A stretch of DNA of 64,000 nucleotides from JBEIHI01 sp964655245 (GTDB lineage Bacteria > Bdellovibrionota > UBA2394). The stretch lies in the NCBI GenBank assembly GCA_964655245.1, contig CAZZLQ010000004.1, positions 6,745-70,744 of the forward strand, given 5' to 3'. Positions within the stretch are counted from its first letter, which is position 1. Every line of letters begins with the position of its first letter. Shown here in pieces: positions 42,221 to 51,064 of the stretch. A program made the translations under genes and the position numbers. The notes beneath the pieces were generated by a model. It searched no databases and had not been told where the DNA came from. It saw nothing but the letters and a program-made list of their open reading frames with translations.

Positions 42221-44116
42221 ATGGATCGTTCGCAGTTTGAAAGACGTACTCACCACACCAGTTTGGGTGTTCTCACTCTCGGAGCTTTGGGAGTCGTCTT
42301 TGGTGATATCGGAACGAGTGCCCTTTATGCTCTTCGAGAGTGTTTTAGCTCTCACACTGGAGCGGTTGTAGATCACGCGACGGTGCTGGGAGTTCTTTCT
42401 CTTATTTTTTGGGTTTTGATTTTGGTCATCTCGATCAAGTACATGTTTATCATTTTGAAGGCTGACAACAAGGGTGAGGGCGGGCTCTTGGCGCTGACAG
42501 CTCTTGCGAGTGAGGGAACCCTTCGAAGCTCCAAAACGGCGATTTTTTCCGTTGTCGGGCTCGGTGTGTTTGGTGCGGCCTTGCTGTACGGAGATGCAAT
42601 GATCACTCCTGCTATTTCTGTTCTCTCTGCTGTTGAGGGTATTGCCGTTCGCTCGGAGGGGCTTGAGTCTTTTGTGATTCCGCTGACCTTGGTGATTCTG
42701 ACTGCATTGTTCATCACTCAACGGGTTGGGACGGGGATTATCGGTCGCATTTTTGGTCCTGTGATGTGTATCTGGTTCTCGGTGATTGGCACTTTGGGAT
42801 TGATGGCCATTGTTAAGAATCCAGAGGTTCTTCGAGCCATTGATCCGCGATACGCGGTTGATTTTCTTTTCAGAGATTGGACTGTTTCATTTGCGGTGAT
42901 GGGCAGCGTGTTTCTTGCTGTCACCGGTGGGGAGGCTTTGTATGCGGACATGGGTCACTTCGGCCGGTCAGCGATTCGGTTGGGATGGTTTTTTTTGGCG
43001 CTGCCAGCTCTTTTGCTGAACTATTTTGGTCAGGGCGCTTTGGTTTTGAGCAATCCCGAGGCTGTCCGAAGTCCGTTTTATCTGTTGGCTCCTGAATGGG
43101 CTCAGGTTCCCATGGTTATCCTAGCCACGACAGCTACTGCCGTTGCCTCTCAAGCAGTGATTGCAGGTGTTTTTTCAATTACGCGACAAGCTGTTCAGCT
43201 CGGATTTCTGCCAAGGACGCAGATCGTTCACACCTCAGCAGGAGAGATCGGTCAGATCTTCGTTCCTAAGGCCAACTTATTCCTCTGGGTTTCCACATTT
43301 GTTCTCGTCTTGTCCTTTAAGAGTTCAAGTGCCCTCGCAGGTGCCTACGGTGTGGCTGTTTCAGCCATCATGATCATCACAACCTCGATGGCCGGCTATA
43401 TTGCGTGGAAAAGATGGAAATGGAACCCGATCGTTATCGTTGTCCTCGGCATCGGATTTTTGGCCATTGAGGGGCTGTTTCTTTCGTCGAATATGATGAA
43501 GCTTGATGAAGGTGGCTGGGTGAGTCTTCTCATCGCCGCTATCATCTCGACCTGTATGCTCACGTGGAAGCGAGGGCGCGAGATTCTCATGCAGCGCTTG
43601 CGTGAGAAGCGAATGACCTTGGCCCAATTCATTGAGCAAGTACGGGAGAAGCGTGTTTATCGAACAGAGGGAACGGCCGTTTTCATGACTTCAGACCCCA
43701 ATGGGTTGCCTGTGGGGCTGTTTCAGAACTTTCTTTTGAATCATGTGGTCCATCAGCAGGTGATCATCATGAACGTCCAGTTTGAAGAGATCCCGTTTAT
43801 TCCTGTTCAAAATCGGATACAGATTTCCAACCTTGGTGAGAATTTTCATTTCGTCACCGTTCACTACGGCTTCATGCAGACGCCCAATATTCCGCGAATC
43901 ATCGAAATGTGTCGCTTCGATGGAGTCCCGGTCAACAAAGATGATGTGACGTATTTCTTTGGACGCGAAACGATCATTGCGACTGACCGAGTCGGCATGC
44001 AGAAGTGGCGCGAGCGACTTTTCATTCTGATGTCTCGAAATTCCCAAACCGCGATGGAATTCTTCAAGATCCCAACCGACAAGGTGGTTGAATTCGGCAT
44101 TCAGGTCGAGATCTGA
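42221..44116 (+). CDS. kup: Potassium uptake protein Kup (KUP/HAK/KT family)
   Basis: Kup is a proton-coupled low-affinity potassium importer in the inner membrane. It begins with the family hallmark LGVLTLGALGVVFGDIGTSALYALRE and continues with GEGGLLALTALA, then YGDAMITPAISVLSAVEG and GGEALYADMGHFGR. Twelve membrane segments reach about residue 450, and a cytoplasmic C-terminal domain of about 180 residues ends the protein. At 631 residues it is full length. The gene is monocistronic by spacing; a small TCTCTC/GAGAGA hairpin lies upstream near 42192-42212. Confidence 0.96.
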   Translation: MDRSQFERRTHHTSLGVLTLGALGVVFGDIGTSALYALRECFSSHTGAVVDHATVLGVLSLIFWVLILVISIKYMFIILKADNKGEGGLLALTALASEGTLRSSKTAIFSVVGLGVFGAALLYGDAMITPAISVLSAVEGIAVRSEGLESFVIPLTLVILTALFITQRVGTGIIGRIFGPVMCIWFSVIGTLGLMAIVKNPEVLRAIDPRYAVDFLFRDWTVSFAVMGSVFLAVTGGEALYADMGHFGRSAIRLGWFFLALPALLLNYFGQGALVLSNPEAVRSPFYLLAPEWAQVPMVILATTATAVASQAVIAGVFSITRQAVQLGFLPRTQIVHTSAGEIGQIFVPKANLFLWVSTFVLVLSFKSSSALAGAYGVAVSAIMIITTSMAGYIAWKRWKWNPIVIVVLGIGFLAIEGLFLSSNMMKLDEGGWVSLLIAAIISTCMLTWKRGREILMQRLREKRMTLAQFIEQVREKRVYRTEGTAVFMTSDPNGLPVGLFQNFLLNHVVHQQVIIMNVQFEEIPFIPVQNRIQISNLGENFHFVTVHYGFMQTPNIPRIIEMCRFDGVPVNKDDVTYFFGRETIIATDRVGMQKWRERLFILMSRNSQTAMEFFKIPTDKVVEFGIQVEI

Positions 44117-44159
44117 TCAAGAGTTGTCCCGGGCATTTCCTCCTGCTAGCGTTGAGTCT

Positions 44160-44708
44160 ATGCCGACGGAATCAAAACCCATTGAGTTAGGTACGCCGTG
44201 TCCTTCCTTTGATCTGCTTGCCGTTGATGGCAAGCGATATACCAAGGAGAGCTTTTCCCAGTCGAAGCTGCTGATGGTGGCCTTTACCTGCAATCATTGT
44301 CCTTATGTCCAAGCCTATGAGCAGAGACTGATTGATCTTGTGGGGAAGTTTTCGTCGCGCGGTGTCGCCTTTGTTTGCATCAATGCCAACGACTCAAAAA
44401 CGTATCCGGAAGATTCCTACGAGGGGATGAAGGATAGGGCGAAGAAGTTAGGATTTAACTTTCATTATCTTTGGGATGAGACGCAGAAAGTGGCGAAGGC
44501 ATTCAATGCTGCATGCACCCCTGAGTTTTATGTCTATGATGGCGATCGCAAGCTTCGCTACCACGGACGTTTGGATGATAACCACAAAGATCCATCGGCG
44601 GTGAAGGAGCGTTACTTAGATGAAGCTCTTGAGAGCTTGTTGGCAGGACAGTCGATACGGACAACACAAACTGCAGCCATGGGCTGTAGCATCAAGTGGA
44701 AGGCCTAA
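44160..44708 (+). CDS. Thioredoxin-fold (AhpC/TSA or TlpA-like) redox protein
   Basis: The protein of 182 residues has a thioredoxin fold with the active-site motif CNHCPYV near residue 45, preceded by KLLMVAFTC. The segment ACTPEFYVYDGDRKLRYHGRLDDNH provides the cis-proline loop. No signal peptide is visible, so it is probably cytoplasmic. The ATG at 44160 begins the conserved domain; the frame is open 72 bp upstream over the end of kup. It ends one base before ddl, so the two are cotranscribed. It resembles the thioredoxin family of unknown partner rather than a true AhpC. Confidence 0.83.
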   Translation: MPTESKPIELGTPCPSFDLLAVDGKRYTKESFSQSKLLMVAFTCNHCPYVQAYEQRLIDLVGKFSSRGVAFVCINANDSKTYPEDSYEGMKDRAKKLGFNFHYLWDETQKVAKAFNAACTPEFYVYDGDRKLRYHGRLDDNHKDPSAVKERYLDEALESLLAGQSIRTTQTAAMGCSIKWKA

Positions 44709-45737
44709 ATGAAAAGAGTTTTATTTCTGATTGGAGGGCGCTCGGGAGAGCATGAGATCTCTTTGATCTCAGCAAAGTATGTTTTGCAAAACTTAGATGC
44801 TCGCAAATACTCACCATTGGTTGTTGTCATTCAAAAGTCGGGTGCGATGACTTATATTGAGCCAGGCGCACTTTCGAAGCTTCCGAACAATCCCCTCGAA
44901 GTGAAGACTCCTCAGGGCGTCCTTGTTGAGATGAGGCCGTACTCAGCGGAGGGGCTGAAGCCGTGTTTGGTGGTTGAGGGGCAGCGCAAGGAATTCGATG
45001 TGGCGTTTCCACTTCTTCATGGGCCGGGTGGCGAAGATGGTACGGTTCAAGGGATGTTTGAGTTTGCGGGTATTCCGGTTGTTGGATGCGGAGTGAAGGC
45101 TTCAGCTTTGTGTATGGATAAGGCTATGACCAAGAAGATTTGCCGCGATCATGATTTGCCCGTGGTTCCTTTTGTTGAGGTCTATCGGGGAGGGGTCATT
45201 CCACAGCTGCCTTGGAGTTTTCCAGTTTTTGTGAAGCCGGCTCATTTGGGCAGTAGCTTGGGAGTCACCAAAGTTAAATCGGCTGCGGACCTTAAGGCGG
45301 CGGTTGACGGGGCTCTTTCAATGGATGTGAAGGCCATGATTGAACCAGCGATCCTCGGTCGTGAAATCGAAGTGGCGGTTTATGGAAAGCGCGGTCAGTT
45401 GACGGCGAGTCCCCTTGGAGAAATCAGATGCAAAACCGAATTCTATTCCTATGAGGCTAAGTATGTTCATGCAGATGCCGCTGAGCTTTTGCTTCCAGCT
45501 CCTGTGACGGCGGATGAATCAGCTCGAGCTCAAAAGTTGGCCAAAGATGTGTTTGAGGCCCTCGATTGTGCTGGAATGGCGCGAGTGGATTTCTTTTTGA
45601 CCCCCCAAGGGGAACTCTTTTTGAATGAGGTCAATACGATCCCCGGATTTACCCCCATCAGTATGTATCCCAAGATGATGAATTTGGCCGGAATAGCCTA
45701 TTCTGAGCTCATTTCCGGGCTGATTGATTTGGCCTGA
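44709..45737 (+). CDS. ddl: D-alanine--D-alanine ligase
   Basis: Ddl makes D-Ala-D-Ala for MurF. The N-terminal LFLIGGRSGEHEISLISA with the catalytic Glu and the segment LLHGPGGEDGTVQG define the family. The ATP-grasp domain has KPAHLGSSLGVTKV, REIEVAVYG, ARVDFFL and LNEVNTIPGFTPISMYPKM. The length of 342 residues is typical. A strong hairpin lies right after the stop and before lipA. Confidence 0.96.
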   Translation: MKRVLFLIGGRSGEHEISLISAKYVLQNLDARKYSPLVVVIQKSGAMTYIEPGALSKLPNNPLEVKTPQGVLVEMRPYSAEGLKPCLVVEGQRKEFDVAFPLLHGPGGEDGTVQGMFEFAGIPVVGCGVKASALCMDKAMTKKICRDHDLPVVPFVEVYRGGVIPQLPWSFPVFVKPAHLGSSLGVTKVKSAADLKAAVDGALSMDVKAMIEPAILGREIEVAVYGKRGQLTASPLGEIRCKTEFYSYEAKYVHADAAELLLPAPVTADESARAQKLAKDVFEALDCAGMARVDFFLTPQGELFLNEVNTIPGFTPISMYPKMMNLAGIAYSELISGLIDLA

Positions 45738-45742
45738 AGAGG

Positions 45743-45788
45743 GCGTTCTTTGGGGGCTCCAAAGCTTGTTTAAGGCCCCAAAGAATGC
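45743..45788 (+). promoter_or_regulatory. Hairpin between ddl and lipA, directly before the lipA start
   Basis: GCGTTCTTTGGGG (45743-45755) pairs with CCCCAAAGAATGC (45776-45788), 13 bp with one G-U pair, across a 20-base loop. The lipA ATG is at 45793, only four bases after the stem. No separate Shine-Dalgarno is visible between stem and start, so any ribosome-binding purines (GGGGG, AAAGAA) lie inside the stem. It could terminate ddl transcripts, although only TT follows, or control lipA translation. Confidence 0.6.
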
Positions 45789-45792
45789 TTAG

Positions 45793-46743
45793 ATGCCTTT
45801 TGTGCCGAGGCCTTTAAAACCAGTTAAAACAGCTCCTGGGACTGCGTCGGAGTCAACGAACCTCAAGAAGCCTGAATGGTTCAAAGTGAAGCTTCAGGAG
45901 TCAGAAAATTACAAGACCATCGAAGGTCTGGTGACTCAACATGGTCTTGCCACCGTTTGCCGAGAAGCTCGCTGCCCGAACATCTACGAATGCTGGAATT
46001 CAGGAACGGCTACTTTCATGTTGATGGGTGAAGTTTGCACTCGGGCTTGTAAATTTTGTCATGTGAAAACGGGTAATCCAAAACTCCTTTTGGATCCAAT
46101 GGAGCCTCAAAAGATTCAAGACAGTGTCCGACTCTTGAATCTGAACTATGTTGTTTTGACGAGTGTGACTCGGGACGATTTGCCGGATGAAGGCTCGGCT
46201 CATTTTGCAGCTACGGTACGAGCGATTAAGCAACTGCCGAAGCATGTTTACGTTGAGACGCTCACGCCAGATTTTCGCCGGACCCAAGAGGCCTCAATTG
46301 CAAAAATGATTGAGTCGGGGGTTGATGTGTTGGCTCACAATGTGGAAACGGTGTCTCGCTTGGTTCCCTTCATTCGTGATGCTCGATGTAGTCATGAGCA
46401 GTCCCTGCGATTTCACCAAACTGCAAAAGAACAAAAACCAGATTTGATTACAAAATCGTCCATTATGGTGGGTCTCGGAGAGTCTGAGGCTGAGGTCATC
46501 GAGACCATGAAAGAGTTGAGAGATGCGGCTGTGGACGTTGTGACCGTCGGTCAGTATTTGCAGCCCACCAAGAATCACCATCCCGTGATTCGTTATGTGA
46601 CTCCCGATGAGTTTAAGAACTACGAGCGGATTGGTTTAGAGCTGGGTTTTCGATTTGTGGCTTCAGGCCCCATGGTGAGAAGTAGTTATCGAGCCGCAGA
46701 AGTTTTTATTGAAGGAGAGCTGCGAAAGCGAGCAAACGCTTAA
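45793..46743 (+). CDS. lipA: Lipoyl synthase LipA
   Basis: LipA is the radical-SAM enzyme that inserts two sulfur atoms into octanoyl groups on E2 and GcvH. The auxiliary-cluster cysteines are C56, C61 and C67 (CREARCPNIYECW), and the SAM-binding cluster is C82, C86 and C89 (CTRACKFC). The C-terminal YRAAEVF motif with the RSSY serine that ligates the auxiliary cluster is present. The ATG at 45793 adds a 25-residue variable N-terminal segment. It lies immediately before the lipoate-dependent E2 gene, which is a likely substrate. Confidence 0.96.
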   Translation: MPFVPRPLKPVKTAPGTASESTNLKKPEWFKVKLQESENYKTIEGLVTQHGLATVCREARCPNIYECWNSGTATFMLMGEVCTRACKFCHVKTGNPKLLLDPMEPQKIQDSVRLLNLNYVVLTSVTRDDLPDEGSAHFAATVRAIKQLPKHVYVETLTPDFRRTQEASIAKMIESGVDVLAHNVETVSRLVPFIRDARCSHEQSLRFHQTAKEQKPDLITKSSIMVGLGESEAEVIETMKELRDAAVDVVTVGQYLQPTKNHHPVIRYVTPDEFKNYERIGLELGFRFVASGPMVRSSYRAAEVFIEGELRKRANA

Positions 46744-46769
46744 GCGCTTACAACGATAGGAGAGAACGA

Positions 46770-48032
46770 ATGTTCACATTCAAATTGCCAGAACTTGGAG
46801 AAGGTCTTTCAGAAGGAGAGATCGTTGCGTGGAAAGTAAAAGAGGGCGATACGGTTCGCCAAGATCAGACCTTAGTGGAGGTTATGACTGACAAGGCAAC
46901 GGTTGAAGTTCCGAGCCCTCGATCAGGAGTGGTGAAGAAGCTTTATTATAAAGCAGGAGATCTTGCGAAAGTTCACTCAGCGATTTGTGATATTGAAGAG
47001 TCTGGCACTGCGAGTAAAGCCGCTGAGCCCGTCAAGGCTACTGAGCCGGTGAAGGCCACCGAGCCCGCTCGCGTAGCGAGTATAGAAGTTCCCGCGGCCA
47101 AGTCAGCTCCTGCAGCTGTTGTTCCCGCACGAACCTCGGCTCCAAGCACTGAGCGAGTTTTGGCATCTCCAGCGGTCCGACGAATGGCTCGAGAGAAAAA
47201 TATTGATCTTGCTCAGGTGAGCGGCAGTGGGGATCGAGGCAGAGTCTTACGAGCAGATCTTGAAGTGACAACAACCACCACGACAACGACTGTGACAACT
47301 TTTAAATCTCAGTTGCCGCAGCGTGAAGAGCGAGTGCCCTTTATTGGCATGCGACGAAAGATTGCTGATCGGTTGTCTGAGTCAGCGTTTACAGCTGTTC
47401 ATTTCACTCACTTTGATGAATGTGATTTTACCGAAATCATGAGACTTCGAGATGATGCCAATCGTGAAGCCGAGCGAAATGGTTTGCCGCGTCTGACGTA
47501 TCTTCCGTTCTTCATCAAGGCATCGATTGCCGCTCTTAAGAAGTTTCCGATTTTGAATTCATCGTTGGATACAGCGACCAATGAGGTGGTGATCAAGCAC
47601 TACTATAACTACGGTATTTCGGTTCAGACAGATAACGGTCTGATGGTTGCCGTCGTTCGGGATTGCGATCAAAAGAGCATCTTTGAGCTCGCTAAGGAGA
47701 TCAAAGAGGTTGTCGATCGTGCGCGTTCAGGCAAGGCAAGCATGCAAGATTTGAGTGGTTCGACAATTACCATCACGAATGTGGGTAATATCGGTGGATT
47801 GTATGCGACTCCTATTATCAATCATCCTGAGACTGTGATTCTTGGAATGTACCAAATCAAGAAGCGCCCCATCGTTAAGGAAATCAACGGCCAAGACCTG
47901 ATTGTGTCGAAGCCCATGATGTACACCAACATTACATGTGATCACCGAATCATCGATGGAGCGATTGCTGCGGGTTATCTGCGCACCTTCTGTGAGTACA
48001 TCGAAAATCCTGCCAAAATTGCGTTCATGTGA
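46770..48032 (+). CDS. Dihydrolipoamide acyltransferase (E2) of a 2-oxoacid dehydrogenase complex
   Basis: The protein has one N-terminal lipoyl domain (1-78) with the lipoylated Lys42 in VMTDKATVEV. A linker with an EPVKAT repeat (about residues 86-100) follows, then a peripheral-subunit-binding domain (about 132-168), a run of threonines and the catalytic acyltransferase domain. Active-site His392 lies in DHRIIDG. Whether the complex is for pyruvate, branched-chain or 2-oxoglutarate cannot be told without the E1 genes, which are not in the window. A single lipoyl domain and the local E3 are compatible with the branched-chain or a minimal pyruvate complex. Confidence 0.92.
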   Translation: MFTFKLPELGEGLSEGEIVAWKVKEGDTVRQDQTLVEVMTDKATVEVPSPRSGVVKKLYYKAGDLAKVHSAICDIEESGTASKAAEPVKATEPVKATEPARVASIEVPAAKSAPAAVVPARTSAPSTERVLASPAVRRMAREKNIDLAQVSGSGDRGRVLRADLEVTTTTTTTTVTTFKSQLPQREERVPFIGMRRKIADRLSESAFTAVHFTHFDECDFTEIMRLRDDANREAERNGLPRLTYLPFFIKASIAALKKFPILNSSLDTATNEVVIKHYYNYGISVQTDNGLMVAVVRDCDQKSIFELAKEIKEVVDRARSGKASMQDLSGSTITITNVGNIGGLYATPIINHPETVILGMYQIKKRPIVKEINGQDLIVSKPMMYTNITCDHRIIDGAIAAGYLRTFCEYIENPAKIAFM

Positions 48033-48050
48033 GAGTGAAGGAGAGTTTTT

Positions 48051-49502
48051 ATGAAGAAGTTTGATGCCATTGTTATTGGTGCTGGTCCGGGTGGATATGT
48101 TTGTGCGATTCGGTTGGCTCAGCTTGGAAAAAAGACTGCGCTGATCGATCGAGATGCTCTTGGTGGGACATGCCTCAACTGGGGATGTATTCCTTCAAAG
48201 GCTCTCATTCATGCGGGTCATGTTTACGAAACCATTCAGCATTCGGCTGATGAAATGGGGATCAAGGTCAAAGGCGTTGATATCGATTTCAAAAAGCTCC
48301 AAACCTGGAAGAACGGCGTTGTTCAAAAGCTGACCGGTGGGATTGCAGGTCTTTGCAAGCGTCACGGAATCGAAGTCTTCATGGGAACCGCGGAGTTTAA
48401 GTCCGCGCGCCAATTGGAAGTCACGATGGTGGATTCCAAGAAGAAGGAAACCCTCGAGTTTGATCGAGCAGTCATTGCAACAGGTTCTGACTCAGCTTCG
48501 ATTCCAGGGGTTGTGGTTGATCACAAGGTGATTGTCACCAGTAAGGAAGCGCTCAATCTGCCCGAGATTCCGAAGAAAATGATTTTGATCGGTGGGGGAG
48601 TGATTGGTTTGGAATTGGGGAGTTTCTACTCCATGCTTGGAACAGAAGTTCGAGTGCTTGAGTACGCATCTCAAATTCTGCCTGGCACTGATTCGGATTT
48701 GGTCAAAGTTGTTGAGAAGTCTTTCCAATCTCGCGGAGCTTCTATTCATACGAACTTTAAGGTTTCTTCGGCGACGGTCAAAGGCAAGAAGGCCACAGTC
48801 AAAGGTACCAACTCAAACGGCAAGGAAGAGAGCTTTGAAGCCGATATCGTTTTGGTCGCGACCGGTCGACGACCTTTCTCTCAATTTTTGGGTTTGGAAA
48901 AAGCGGGTCTTAAAGTGGATCAGCGTGGATGTATTCCGGTGAATCGATCTATGCAGACAGCCGTTCCCCATCTTTATGCGATTGGAGACATTACTCCGGG
49001 TCCGATGCTTGCTCATCGAGCTTCTCATGAGGCCATCATTGCGGCTGCTCACCTTGCTGGCGATTCCAAGGCGCAAGTGGATTACCGAGTTATTCCGGCG
49101 GCGATCTTTACGGATCCTGAAATTGCATCCGTTGGAATTTCTGAAGGTGAAGCAAAAGCCAAAGGACTCAATGTCAAAGTAGGCAAGTTTCCTTTCGCAG
49201 CCTTGGGCCGAGCGCTTTCTAACAATCGCTCAGAGGGCTTCTGCAAGGTCATCGGTGATGCAAAGACGAATGATTTGCTGGGTGTTCACATTGTTGGACC
49301 TGAGGCCGGTAACTTGATTGCCGAAGGTGCACTCGCCATTGAGATGGGTGCCAGCGTCGAGGATCTCACGTTGACGATTCACACTCATCCGACTTACCCC
49401 GAAGCCATCATGGAAGCGGCGGAAAGCTACTATGGACATGCAATCCATGTTTTCCAGGGTGGTCACGCAGCTCGAGGTGAAAGTGTCGCTCGCGCAGGCT
49501 AA
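48051..49502 (+). CDS. lpd: Dihydrolipoamide dehydrogenase (E3)
   Basis: E3 reoxidises dihydrolipoyl groups on E2 and passes electrons to NAD. The N-terminal FAD site is VIGAGPGGYVCA. The redox disulfide is C41-C46 in GGTCLNWGCIPSK, the NAD domain has GGGVIGLELGSFY, and the C-terminal active-site HxxxxE is present in HTHPTYPEAIME. The gene lies 18 bp after E2 and overlaps lipB. At 483 residues it is slightly longer than average because of a polar C-terminal tail. Confidence 0.95.
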   Translation: MKKFDAIVIGAGPGGYVCAIRLAQLGKKTALIDRDALGGTCLNWGCIPSKALIHAGHVYETIQHSADEMGIKVKGVDIDFKKLQTWKNGVVQKLTGGIAGLCKRHGIEVFMGTAEFKSARQLEVTMVDSKKKETLEFDRAVIATGSDSASIPGVVVDHKVIVTSKEALNLPEIPKKMILIGGGVIGLELGSFYSMLGTEVRVLEYASQILPGTDSDLVKVVEKSFQSRGASIHTNFKVSSATVKGKKATVKGTNSNGKEESFEADIVLVATGRRPFSQFLGLEKAGLKVDQRGCIPVNRSMQTAVPHLYAIGDITPGPMLAHRASHEAIIAAAHLAGDSKAQVDYRVIPAAIFTDPEIASVGISEGEAKAKGLNVKVGKFPFAALGRALSNNRSEGFCKVIGDAKTNDLLGVHIVGPEAGNLIAEGALAIEMGASVEDLTLTIHTHPTYPEAIMEAAESYYGHAIHVFQGGHAARGESVARAG

Positions 49503-50187
49503 TTCATCAGCGGCAGTCACTCTGTCGCCAGTGAAAGTAGCACCTGTTGAGCTAGTGGACTTTCTGTCAGTTCGTAAGCCGAACTATGAGTCCATCTGGG
49601 AGTTTCAGCGTCAGCGTGTTGAATCGATTGCTTTGGAAGAGTCTTCCGAATGCATTATCTTTTGTGAGCATGAGTTAGTCGCTACCAAAGGACGTAGAGC
49701 TAAATCAGAAAATATTCTCGACCCTCAAGTAGCCATGTTTGAAATCGAGCGCGGTGGAGACGTGACGCTTCATGCGCCAGGTCAACTTGTGATCTATCCT
49801 CTTCTGAAGCTGAAAGGGACTCACTTTCCTCTGGGACTCAACGAATATCTGCGTTTTTGTGAAACAGTGTTGATTGAGTTTCTTTCGGGCGTTGGTTTAG
49901 AAGCTGGTCGCTTTGGCCCCACGGGCGTGTGGATCAAGCGAGCGAATGGTGAGGTCAAGAAGATCGCAAGTATCGGTGTCGCGGTTCGTCGGTGGATCAC
50001 TTATCACGGGATCGCATTGAACGTTTGTAATGATCTTGAAGATTTTAAGAGAATTCGCCCCTGTGATTTTGAGTGGAGTGTCATGACCTCACTCCGTGCC
50101 GAGGGCATTAAACTCAGTGTTCACCAAGTCGCTGTGGAGCTTAAGAAGATCTTTACGAAGCATCTTAAGCCAGAAGCTTCACTATAA
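49483..50187 (+). CDS. lipB: Lipoate-protein ligase B (octanoyltransferase) LipB
   Basis: LipB moves octanoyl from acyl carrier protein to E2 lysines, the step before LipA. Family motifs are ERGGDVTLHAPGQLVIYPLL, FGPTGVWI and KKIASIGVAVRRWITYHGIALNV; the catalytic cysteine is in IRPCDF (near residue 194) with the partner lysine in KKIA (near 160). APGQ replaces the more common GPGQ. The start is uncertain: I chose GTG at 49483, with GAGG five bases upstream, which overlaps lpd by 20 bp. GTG at 49477 or 49531 is also possible. It closes the lipA-E2-E3-lipB lipoate set. Confidence 0.9.
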   Translation: MSLAQANSSAAVTLSPVKVAPVELVDFLSVRKPNYESIWEFQRQRVESIALEESSECIIFCEHELVATKGRRAKSENILDPQVAMFEIERGGDVTLHAPGQLVIYPLLKLKGTHFPLGLNEYLRFCETVLIEFLSGVGLEAGRFGPTGVWIKRANGEVKKIASIGVAVRRWITYHGIALNVCNDLEDFKRIRPCDFEWSVMTSLRAEGIKLSVHQVAVELKKIFTKHLKPEASL

Positions 50188-50631
50188 ACCCGAAGCTGAT
50201 TTCGCCCATTGCGATTTCGGTGGGAGTTCAAACGAGCCGAGTTCATGACTTACTTTTTTGAGGATGCTCTCCATCAGCTTAACGGCAATTGATGGAGTGT
50301 TTCTTTTGAGTTCGAGCCATCGTTGAGCGTTAAGGGCGTAGGCCTCAACGGGAGTCAGAGCGATCGCTGAGACTCTTTTTTGTGTCGGATGAATGAGAGA
50401 CAGCTCTCCGATTGTTGCGCCCTGCGAAACTTCAATAGAGTAGGCTTCTGCGCTGAGCTTGACCCTACCCGAAGCGATCAGAATGAGCTCGGCGATCTTC
50501 GATGTCCGATCAATCAAAGTTGAATTGATTTCGTAGGACCTAGGTTCCAAAAAATGAGCAAGAGCTGAGCGCTCATCCAAAGCCCAGTCTTGTAGTATCT
50601 CACAGGCATCTAACGTAACGAATCGACCCAT
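50182..50631 (-). CDS. Cyclic nucleotide-binding (cNMP) domain protein
   Basis: This protein of 149 residues is a single cNMP-binding beta-roll (about residues 20-130). The phosphate-binding cassette appears as SQGATIGELSLIHPTQKRVSAIALT, with GEL and a partly conserved arginine context. There is no DNA-binding helix-turn-helix, so it is not a CRP-type transcription factor and may bind or sense a nucleotide in another role. The frame is open to 50649; the ATG at 50631 is the better family start but lacks a clear Shine-Dalgarno. The 3' end overlaps lipB by 6 bp. Confidence 0.78.
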   Translation of the reverse strand: MGRFVTLDACEILQDWALDERSALAHFLEPRSYEINSTLIDRTSKIAELILIASGRVKLSAEAYSIEVSQGATIGELSLIHPTQKRVSAIALTPVEAYALNAQRWLELKRNTPSIAVKLMESILKKVSHELGSFELPPKSQWAKSASGL

Positions 50632-50668
50632 AGATCTAGCATACGTCAATGAGGGCGATCCTCGTCAA

Positions 50669-51064
50669 TCAGGACCGTTCAATGCCCAGAACCCAACGCC
50701 GATAGGGAATCACAAGGAATGAGCCGAGCGTGCCGCCTAAGCAGTCCGCTAGAAAGTCGGCGAGCTCTACAGAGCGTCCAGGGGTCTGCGCTTGGTAGAG
50801 CTCATCAAGTGCTCCGTAGATGCAGACAATCACGATCGAGAGAAGGACGAAGCGTCGAAACTCATTCCAGCTGACATGAGAGCGATGAGTCGCAGTAAGA
50901 GCTCGAGCTACCACGAGACCGAGCGCGGTATAAATCGCTAGGTGCACTAATTTGTCTATAAAGGGAAAATCAAGCGACGGAAGATCGCTCTGAGGAATGC
51001 TCGAGAGGTAACGAATCGCTGCGAAGATGAGAAGGACGGGAATCCAATAGCGGGCTAACTTCAT
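50669..51064 (-). CDS. VanZ-like membrane protein
   Basis: The 131-residue protein has four hydrophobic segments and the VanZ pattern: DKLVHLAIYTALGL in the first half and YGALDELYQAQTPGRSVELADFLADCLGG in the second. VanZ proteins affect teicoplanin tolerance in some Gram-positives; in Gram-negatives the role is unknown. The ATG at 51064 has AGGGG six bases upstream, which supports it. That start places the first 95 bp inside the 3' end of miaB in another frame. Confidence 0.85.
   Translation of the reverse strand: MKLARYWIPVLLIFAAIRYLSSIPQSDLPSLDFPFIDKLVHLAIYTALGLVVARALTATHRSHVSWNEFRRFVLLSIVIVCIYGALDELYQAQTPGRSVELADFLADCLGGTLGSFLVIPYRRWVLGIERS

Noticed and set aside
47025..47300. Repetitive linker in the E2 gene (EPVKAT repeats and threonine run) as a mobile or CRISPR-like repeat
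   Set aside because: It codes for a normal flexible linker between E2 domains and is not a nucleotide repeat array.
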